From Erodium maritimum (lineage: Eukaryota; Streptophyta; Magnoliopsida; Geraniales; Geraniaceae): a DNA stretch of 64,000 nucleotides. The DNA lies in assembly GCA_963921825.1 (NCBI GenBank), contig OY997594.1, positions 9,677,001 through 9,741,000 of the forward strand. Reading direction: 5' to 3'. Made by a program: the position numbers and the translations under genes. Under the pieces are notes generated by a model. The model did no database searches. It was not told where the DNA came from and worked only from the letters and a program-made list of their open reading frames with translations. Position 1 is the first letter of the stretch; the number at the start of each line of letters is the position of its first letter. Positions 56,247 to 64,000 of the stretch are shown piece after piece.

Positions 56247-57779
56247 ATGTCCCGGATGGATAACTTGACAAAGTTTCATTATGAACCCCTTAAACTAGAT
56301 GGGAAGAACGATTGTGAATGGGCGCTGGACACAACTCTTCACTTACGATCTCATAATCTTGGAGACGTCATAAAAGAAGGGAATAACGAATCAGTTAAGA
56401 ACAAAGCCTCGGCCACAATATTAATTCGCCATCATATGCATAAAGACCTACGACTTGAATATCTGGTTGACGGAGATCCATTTGAATTATGGATTAAGCT
56501 CAAGGAGAGGTTTGAACATATGAAAGGAATAGCTCTCCCTCGTGCCTTATATGATTGGTCTAACCTCAGGTTACAGGACTTTAAGTCTGTAAATGAGTAC
56601 AATTCGGCCATGTTTAAAATGTTTCCAAGCTTCACAGTTGTGGTGAAAAGATAACTAACGAATCTATACTTGAGAAAACATTCTCCACACTCCACCCCTC
56701 GAATATGCTCCTACAGCATCAATATCGAGAAAGAAAGTTTCAGAAATTTACAGATGTGATTGCTTGTTTTCTCGTTGTAGAGCAGAACAATGAATTATTA
56801 ATGAAAAACCATCAAACTCTCCTTATAGGCAATGCTCCATTCCCAGAAGTGAATGTGATAGGATATGAAAGTAGCTCTAAACCCAGTCGAGGACCCTTTA
56901 GAGGTCGAGGTCGAGCTCGTGGACGTGGTCGTAGTCATGGCTATGGGTATTAGAATTTCCAACCTTATAGAAGAGATGATAAGGTGTACCACCAGAAGTG
57001 GACCCGATACGAGAAAAGAAAAGGCCCATAGAACCAGACTCCTAGAAATGCCGAAAGCATATGTTACCGATGTAGAGGAGCTGGTCATTGGTCACGTGTA
57101 TGTCGCGTACCAAGCCACTTGGTGAAGTTATACCATGTCACGCCCCAATTTCAGTAAAACCGAACTCGGGACGCGAACGTTTAAAACAATAAAACATTTT
57201 GAACCTTTTACATAAATCACTTTAAAACCACCATTTACTTAACCAAAATAATCATTTACAACTTAAAAGTACGTCCCAACAAATGGACAAAAAGCAAGGT
57301 ATACGTCGCTAGACTCAAAAGTAAACCCGAACTCCCGCTCCTAGCTCTTCAAGCTTCGGAAGCTCACCTAGTCCAACCTGCGACCAATACCTGTAGGAAA
57401 AGCAGCTAGGGGTGAGCGTTCGCTCACCACCACGGATAACAGACTGACTACGACATACTTAGCAGACAATGCCGGTAAAACCAACAACAAACTCAACACC
57501 GGGATCACTGTCCCCAACTCAAGTACTCCGACTGACATACACCCACTGTTACTTTCCTCAACCGACTCAACACTCGAACACGTAATGTAGACCCGACACA
57601 ACGATTGACGACCTCCTCCAAAGACACGACAGACAACCACGCAACACCCAAGATCACAATGGATCGCACACCAAAAAAGATCACAAAGGATCGCACGCCA
57701 GCTGCTCAGTAACCCCCTTCGTCTCTCTCTCTCTCGCCCTTTACCGATCCCTGTCAGGTCAGACGGTCGACATGTCGCG

Positions 57780-58075
57780 CAACTTCTCCCGATCTCAGTC
57801 GGGAGGCTAGCCCACTACCTCTCCCCTACCCCCGATCTCAGTCGGGAGGCTAGCCACACCCACGAGCACCCACGAAACTTCTCCCGACACACAGCCGGGA
57901 GGCTAGCCCACAACCTCTCCCCTACCCCCGACCTCTGTCGGGAGGCTAGCCACACCACCAACCTCACAATCCTTCTCCCGATCCCTGTCGGGAGGCTAGC
58001 CCACAACCTCTCCCCTACCCCCGACCTCTTTCGGGAGGCTAGCCACACCACGCAACTTCCCCGACACAAAGTCGG
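57780..58075. repeat. Minisatellite with CCCGA..TCGGG hairpins
   Basis: About seven units carry CCCGA(T/C)CTC.GTCGGGAGGCTAGCC; each unit can fold on itself. Private to this LTR, with a loosely related array in the copy at 62427. Confidence 0.8.
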
Positions 58076-58149
58076 GTTTCCAACCTCAGGCAACCACAAT
58101 CACAATCATAAGCAAAGTTCAACAAACAGCAACAAGACCAGTTCAACAC

Positions 58150-58640
58150 TCCACAGGCACTCATGGCCACCCAAGATACCAACAGTAAAACACGGACTCA
58201 ACAACCCCACGGGTACTCACGGCCTCCCACGACACACCAACAGTAACTCACGGGCTCAACAACCCCACGGGCACTCACGGCCTCCTAAGACACACCAACA
58301 GTAACTCACGGGCTCAACAACCCCACGGGCACTCACGGCCTCCCACAACACACCAACAGTAACTCACGGGCTCAACAACCCCACGGGGACTCACGGCCTC
58401 CCACGACACACCAACAGTAACTCACGGGCTCAACAACCCACGGGCACTCACGGCCTCTCAAGACACACCGACAATAACTCACGGGCTCGACAACCCCACG
58501 GGGTCTCATGGCCACCCAAGACACAACAGTAAAGTACGGGCTCTCATGGCCACCCAAGACACAACAGTAATACGGGCTCTCATGGCCACCCAAGACACAA
58601 CAGTAAAGTACGGGCTCTCATGGCCACCCAAGACACAAAT
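58150..58640. repeat. Minisatellite, about 57-bp then 38-bp units
   Basis: Units of AACTCACGGGCTCAACAACC..CACGGGCACTCACGGCCTCC are repeated about six times, then shortened units with GGGCTCTCATGGCCACCC. The same array occurs at 63480-63995. Confidence 0.85.
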
Positions 58641-58805
58641 TACACAATCAACCTCCGGGCATAACCAATGCCTCCAGCAGTTCTAATGTCAACAGTTTCA
58701 CAATCAACCTCTGGGCATGGTCATATGCCTCCAGCAGTTCTAATATCAACAGTTTCACAATCAACCTCCGGGCATGGTCATATGCCTCCAGTAATTCTAA
58801 TATCG
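58640..58805. repeat. Minisatellite, about 62 bp x 3
   Basis: Three units of CACAATCAACCTC.GGGCAT..ATGCCTCCAG. Confidence 0.8.
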
Positions 58806-60661
58806 ATAAGTTCACTGCTCCTACGACACTACTAAGTGTCACATGCATTTTTAATGTTCGATACGTTCCCGTATCATACGACACTACCCGGTATCGCCTA
58901 CCTTTCTAATATTCGATAAACTTACTTAACCCAGACACCCAAGTGTCACATGCATTTCCACTGTTAGCTTTCCCTAGTTAGGGCCGAGATCCGGCTACTT
59001 TTCAATACCTCGTATGCTTTCTCCAAAAGCGCACAAATAAGCTCCGGCGTGATCTCGGTCACTCGCCTAGCTTTCCCTTTCCTCTGTCAGCGGCACGATC
59101 TAAAAAGAACGCAATTTTAAACGCTTTTAAGCTTGCAGGCATAAGCTGAATTTTAATAAACTTGACGCCCAAAAGTAACTCCGACAATGTCGATCACTCC
59201 CAAACTCCCCAATTACTCGACATTGTCGATATTGGACCCGGAAAAGCCCGATTCGCCCGACATGGCGAATCTGCCCAGGTTTTGTAAACGCCCTTCCGGG
59301 GCTCCGAAAATTCCCGTTTTCGTTTCTACGGTCTTAGAATAATTCAAGGGTTCCTAGACACCCGACGGAATCGAATTCCGACTTCCGAGTCAGTTAATTA
59401 GCGTTTAAAGTTTCTAAACCCGTCAATTATAACTTTCACAATTTAATTCCAAATTTCGATCCGGTTGTAGATTAATGACTCGGGGAACGTCCTAAACCAC
59501 CCGAACACGAAACCCGAGCCCCCGAGCACGTGGGCCCCACCTGGCCAACCTTGGCCGTGGGTGGCTACAGCTCAAATGGGCCCGGCCCACCATGGTGGTG
59601 GCCGGCCCTAGCTCCGGCCAGCCACCCCACATGGTGGCCGGAGCTCCCCCAGAGCTCCCGGTCACCGGAAAACGTCCCTCTTCACTCTAAAACGTCTCCA
59701 AAACGTCTCCAACGAACCCCAATCTCCAATACAACCCTAAACTACTAGTTTTAAACCAAAACCTAAATTTCAAACTTAACAAAACGAAGATCGATTAGGT
59801 GCTCACCGTAGAGAACGTCGATGTGAGCTCGATTCCTTTAGCTTTGAAACGATCCAAAGGTTAGATGAACGAGAATCACCAAAACCCTACAACACCACCT
59901 CTCTTTTCTCTATTCTTTCTTCTCTCCTCTTTCTCTTTCTAAAAACACCAAAAACCCCTTTTTTACAAGTCTTGGCCGAACCCCCCTCTCTCATAGTCTT
60001 CTTGTTTTGCCCCATAAACCTAACACCACCACTTGGTTGACAAGTGGCAAGGTGGGTCCCACACCTTTTTGGGAAATATCTCCTAGATATTTTCCAATCA
60101 AATTCGCGAAATTCGGACGTTTCGGGCCCCGAATGGGCACTTTTTCCAAGAAATTACGAAACTTGACGGGCTACAAGGAAATGGCTCAACTAAGATCGAT
60201 GCGACGACGGCTAAGCTTTTTGGATCCAAAACGGTCCTCGAATGGACCAAAACGTCGCTCGGTTGACTTTTCCAGCGAAAAGTCAACATTTCCCAAATTG
60301 GTCAGAAAGTTGCCCTGAGTCCCCCGGAACTCACTTTGGTCGATATCGGGGTCAACTTAAGTCCGGAATGATCCTCGGGGTCAATCTTAGGTTTAATTAA
60401 GTGTCTGCTGAAATTTTTTAAAATTTCCTGTTTTTCGCAGATTTGACTGGCGTTGACCGAGAGTGGTTCTTACATACCAAGAGTCAATCAAGGGAAAAGA
60501 GAAGGTCATTAAGACAAATTTTATTGATCATATGAACCCTGAAGATGCTCCGATTAAGTTTACAGTCTTCGACTTCTTTAAAGATGATGACGAATATGTC
60601 GACCATGATGAAAATGTTGCTTGAACTTGTTTTTTCCTGTATACCCCTTCTATTGGCCAAT

Positions 60662-60662
<1 letters not shown>

Positions 60663-60720
<58 letters not shown>
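60663..60720. repeat. (TA)n microsatellite
   Basis: About 58 bp of perfect TA repeat directly before the MITE at 60721. Confidence 0.95.
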
Positions 60721-60727
<7 letters not shown>

Positions 60728-61052
60728 CTATCCAGTAAAAACCACCCTTATTGTGCAAACTACGAACTCACCAGGTGTTGACACGTGGCGCGCACAGTGC
60801 TGATAGTTTGCGCAGCACAGTGCTAAAAGTTTGGGACTCTTAGCACTATGCGCCCAAACTATTAGCATTGTGCGTGCCACGTGTCAGCGCCTGGTGAGTT
60901 CGTAGTTTGCACAATAAGGTGCGGTGTTTTATATATATATTGTCCACGTGTCAGCATCTGGTGCGCTCTGCTGACATCACTTTGGGGGGATCCTATGGCT
61001 CTCATGGGTTCGTAGTTTGCACAATAAGGGGGGGTTTGTACCTGATACCAAT

Positions 61053-61054
<2 letters not shown>
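60721..61054. mobile_element. MITE 3 of the giant-MULE family, composite
   Basis: It begins AGGGTAGCTATCCAGTAAAA and ends GTACCTGATACCAATCCT, the same termini as the giant MULE. An extra right-end sequence (GTTCGTAGTTTGCACAATAA, about 60898-60917) followed by a short TA tract lies inside, so one member is probably inserted in, or fused to, another. The interior has CACAGTGCTGATAGTTTG and CACAGTGCTAAAAGTTTG. (TA)n on both sides. Confidence 0.75.
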
Positions 61055-61086
<32 letters not shown>

Positions 61087-61094
<8 letters not shown>

Positions 61095-62426
61095 CACTTT
61101 CTAGTGTTATCAATGCTTAATTTGTTACATGTTACATAAATATAAACCATTGATTTTTAAAATCCAATGGTTATAGATTTTCATGCTTAATTATTCATAA
61201 AATAAATAGAATAATCACTAAAAGGGTAGTTTGGTAACTCTATATCTCATATTTTTTACTGCAGATTTTTTTAGTGCCCGCATCTGATTTTTTTTTTATA
61301 ACTATTTTTTATTCAATTTTTTGATAAAAAATAAAATATTTGATTGTTGTATGGATTTCATATACGATGTTACAGATTATTATGTATGATATTATATAAA
61401 TTCATACTGAATATTACATAAAAAAAATATCGATGTTACGAATTTCAAATCGATGTTACATATTTTGTCCATGATAAGTTTTTTAAGATCCAATTCGGTT
61501 CTGATCCGTATACAATGCAGTACAAGTTACAAAAATAAATTATGTTACATAATATGATACTAAAGTTACATAACTAAACCATTATATTACATAACAAGAC
61601 ACCGAAAATTAATAATCAAATATTAAAAATTACATAACTAAAACACTATCGGAAAAATTACAAAAACCTACCTTATATATTACATACTACCTTGAGTATT
61701 ACAAAATAAATAACAAAATTTATAGAATAATAAGCTTCCAAACAAAATCTACCAAAGAGTATAAACAAAACAAATCTCAAAAACCAGAAATCAAAAACAA
61801 CTAAACACTATCATACGATTCTGGAAAACTAACCGAAATAAAATGAGGAATTATAGAATATAACATCTAAAATACATAAAATTATATTAACAGTTATAAA
61901 AAATTATATTTACAGTTATACATCAAATAAAACAAAACAAAACAAAAATACGATGATCTGTACCAAGAACATCAAACCCTAGCTCAGCCCATTTTCAGAC
62001 ACGAAATCGTGCAACAGAGGAGGCCTCGCCGCCGGTAACGGAGAAGCAGAACCGGCGGCGGCCAGACCAGATCGAGCAAGGAGGATTTGGAGAAGAAGCC
62101 TGAACAGGTGCTCCGTCCCATCAGTTTCTTCTTCATGACTGGTTCTGGTACACTAGCAGCTCCGGATGGCGGCGCGTGAGCTTGGGCCAGACGACGGCTT
62201 GATCTGCAGCTCGGACCAACAACGCCAATGGGGAGCAAGGCCGACTTCCTTCACGACAGACGTCCTTCTTTATTCAGATCTCCATGGTTGCTTGCGCGGC
62301 GGGACAAGGATGAACGGCGGCGGGCAGAGGATGAACGGGAGACGGAGGGGAGATGATGCACGGGATACGGAGGGGAGGAGTCGGGCGAACTCGCCGAAGG
62401 CCGAGTTCTGATCTGGCGGTGGCGCT
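61087..62426. other. AT-rich segment with TTACAT motif array, then GC-rich tail
   Basis: No supported gene. 61110-61700 is studded with TTACATAA, GTTACA and ATTACATA words (about fifteen). 61980-62400 is GC-rich with CCGGCGGCGG and open frames on both strands but no domain. The left edge abuts (TA)n, so the segment may be another transposon inserted in the same microsatellite. Confidence 0.4.
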
Positions 62427-63119
62427 TGTCACGCCCCAATTTCAATAAACCGAACTCAGGACGTGAACTTTTAAAACAATAAAACATTTTGAAACCTTTT
62501 ACATTAAATCACTTTAAGATCACCGTTTGTTCAACAAAATAATATTTACAACTTAAAACACGTCCCAAAAAGTGGACAAAAGTATGGTATCCGTCGCTAG
62601 ACTCAAAATAAACCCAGAATCCCGCTCCCAGCTCTTCAAGCTTCGGAAGCTCACCTAGTCCAACCTGCGACCGGTATCTGTATGAAAAGCAGCTAGGGGT
62701 GAGCGTTCGCTCACCACCACGGATAACAGACTGACTACGGCATAATTAGCAGACAATGCCGGTAACACCAACAACCAACTCAACCCCGGGGATCACTATC
62801 CCCAAACTCAAGTAACCCGACCGACACCCACACACTGATACTTTCCTCGGACACGTAAGGTAGACCCGACACAACGATCGACGACCTCCTCCAAAGACAC
62901 GACAGACCACCACGCAACACCCAAGATCACAAAGGATCGCACACCAAACAAGATCACAAAGGATCGCACTCTTGTCAGCTGCTCAGTGCTGGTTGCTAAC
63001 CGGCTGGGCTCGAGCCTGCCCCACGCGCTTTGCCGATCCCTGTCAGGCTCCAGGCGGTCGACCTGTTGGCGATATATACAGCGCTGCTTTTCCGATAGCT
63101 AGTCTGAAGGGGAGCTGCC

Positions 63120-63350
63120 CTCTCATCGCCTAAAAACGCTCACAACCTCCCGAGACTCGAACTCGGTCAGGCTAGCCAAAGAACGCTCGCAACTTCCCGA
63201 GACTCGAACTCGGTCAAGACCGCCAAAGAACGCTCGCAACCTCCCGAGACTCGAACTGGGTCAAGACCGCCAAAGAATGCTCGCAACCTCCCGAGACTCG
63301 AACTCGGTCAGGCCAGCCAAAGAACGCTCGCAACTTACCGATCCCTGTCA
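63120..63350. repeat. Minisatellite, about 47 bp x 4-5
   Basis: Units with CCCGAGACTCGAACTCGGTCA and AAAGAACGCTCGCAAC. It occupies the place held by the CCCGA..TCGGG array in the 57136 copy. Confidence 0.8.
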
Positions 63351-63479
63351 GGTAAGCCAGCCAAATTCCACACCACTTCCCGACACGAAGTCGGGTCACT
63401 AACCCTGGGCAAACACAATCACAATCACAAGCAAGGTTCAACAAACAGCAACAAGACCGGTTCAACACTCCACAGGCAC

Positions 63480-63995
63480 TCATGGCCACCCAAGACACCA
63501 ACGGTAAAACACGGACTCAAGAACCCCACAGGCACTCACGACCTCCCAAGACACACCAACCATAACTCACGGGCTCAACAACCCCACCGGCACTCACGGC
63601 CTCCCAAGACACACCAATCATAACTCACGGGCACAACAACCCCACGGGCACTCACGGCCTCCCAAGACACATCAACAATAAAGACACGGGTTCGACAACC
63701 CCACGGGCACTCATGGCCACCCAAGATACATCGACAATAACGACACGGATTCCACAACCCCACGGGCAGTCATGGCCTCCCAAGACACATCAACAATAAA
63801 AGACACGGGTTCGACAACCCCACGGGCACTCATGGCCACCCAAGACACAACAGTAAAGTACGGGCTCTCATGGCCACCCAAGACATAACAGTAAAGCACG
63901 GGCTCTCATGGCCACCCAAGACACAACAGTAAAGCACGGGCTCTTATGGCCCCCAAGACACCACGGCTCTCATGGCCACCCAAGACACAAAATAC
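63480..63995. repeat. Minisatellite, about 57-bp then 38-bp units
   Basis: Same unit as 58150-58640 (CACGGGCACTCACGGCCTCC, GGGCTCTCATGGCCACCC), eight or more copies. Confidence 0.85.
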
Positions 63996-64000
63996 ACCAT

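Larger units (their letters stand above)
57136..60474 (-). mobile_element. Solo LTR of the large-LTR family, 3,339 bp
   Basis: Ends TGTCACGCCCC and TGGTTCTTACA, with the 5-bp duplication TACCA on both sides (57131-57135, 60475-60479). No internal region. On the minus strand a purine-rich leader (59880-59960) and splice-donor-like CTACGGTGAGCACC (59800) suggest transcription from the 60474 side. It is closest to the copy at 62427 (shared GGGGTGAGCGTTCGCTCACCACC). It lies within the copia gag region. Confidence 0.85.
56247..60650 (+). pseudogene. Copia gag region, interrupted
   Basis: The frame at 56247-56651 (DNLTKFHYEPLKLDGKND..) matches the UBN2-type gag of plant copia elements, with WIKLKERFEHMKGIALP. 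An Arg/Gly-rich stretch (RGRGRARGRGRSHGYGY) and a CCHC knuckle region (CYRCRGAGHWSRVC) follow. The solo LTR 57136-60474 splits it; gag-like sequence resumes beyond. The copy is broken. Confidence 0.7.
24601..60662 (+). mobile_element. Old Ty1/copia element, split by nested insertions
   Basis: A 326-bp LTR (24601-24926, TGTCGTAGAA..TTACAACA) is followed by the ATTATCAGTACGACC stretch that follows the LTR in many plant copia elements. The leader runs to 25075, is interrupted by the hAT at 25076-55842, and resumes at 55851. A gag region of the UBN2 type begins at 56247, is split by the solo LTR 57136-60474, and resumes at 60480-60650. A (TA)n tract and a MITE then follow; pol and the 3' LTR are not seen. 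The element is broken and is the oldest layer of the stack, since all the other insertions lie in it. Confidence 0.75.
62427..64000 (-). mobile_element. Large-LTR family member, runs off the window
   Basis: Starts TGTCACGCCCC at 62427 and follows the 57136 copy closely for the first 600 bp (GGGGTGAGCGTTCGCTCACC). It then has its own minisatellite at 63120-63350 and shares the 57-bp array at 63480-63995. The other end is outside the window, so solo LTR versus full element is undecided. Confidence 0.7.

Noticed and set aside
57780-58640. CRISPR-like direct repeats
   Set aside because: Repeats are directly adjacent without unique spacers, and the sequence is a plant LTR. These are minisatellites.
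61984-62487. Open frames on both strands in GC-rich DNA
   Set aside because: Arg/Ser/Pro-rich frames without domain, spanning the boundary of the LTR at 62427; composition explains them.

Overview
This window is nuclear DNA of a flowering plant, most likely a eudicot. The evidence is intron-bearing genes with GT..AG junctions and TATA boxes, major-latex-protein-like (Bet v 1 fold) genes, F-box genes, a FAR1/MULE transposase, and abundant plant LTR and non-LTR repeats. The species cannot be told from the sequence. Host gene content is low: the only clear host genes are two near-identical MLP-like genes on the minus strand (11854-12429 and 23845-24485), left by a segmental duplication of about 1 kb. 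Most of the rest is transposable-element DNA.

Layout. 1-2693: the 5' part of a minus-strand LTR retrotransposon (primer-binding site plus a 1,688-bp LTR) inserted in the reverse-transcriptase region of an L1-type LINE (2694-about 4290). 4290-11590: retroposon-like repeats, including an 877-bp non-autonomous copy with target-site duplications. 11854-12429: MLP-1. 12787-13664: a second full-length copy of the 877-bp retroposon. 13807-23140: three members of a large-LTR family (ends TGTCACGCCC and GGTTCTTACA) and other repeats. 23845-24485: MLP-2, whose promoter is cut 13 bp upstream of its TATA box by an old Ty1/copia element starting at 24601.

24601-60662 is a nested stack. The copia element is split by a hAT element (25076-55842, 8-bp duplication CCCATAAG on both sides). 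The hAT contains two small MULE-type MITEs, a 23.6-kb giant Mutator-like element (25951-49568), and two polyA retroposons, one of which holds a solo LTR (52314-55008). The copia gag is also split by another solo LTR (57136-60474, duplication TACCA). After a further MITE (60721-61054) come a motif-rich AT-rich segment and the start of another large LTR (62427 to the window end).

The main item is the giant MULE. Two terminal genes face inward as in MuDR: a FAR1-type transposase from the left end (now carrying four in-frame stops) and, from the right end, an unusually large ULP1-like (C48) protease gene. The protease has a plant-mobile-domain-like N-terminus, SUMO-interacting-motif-like repeats, a 17-residue repeat array and an apparently intact His/Asp/Gln/Cys active site. 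Between them lie five two-exon F-box/Sel1-like genes, all on the minus strand and all with open frames, and four small open genes, each with its own TATA box. The element's introns and spacers, and the family's MITEs, carry dozens of copies of a short motif close to GCACACCACTAATAGTTT. A transposon coding for candidate SUMO- and ubiquitin-pathway proteins, plus a family-specific motif array in its non-coding DNA, resembles the logic of the VANDAL/VANC anti-silencing system, but with different proteins. That functional reading is inference.
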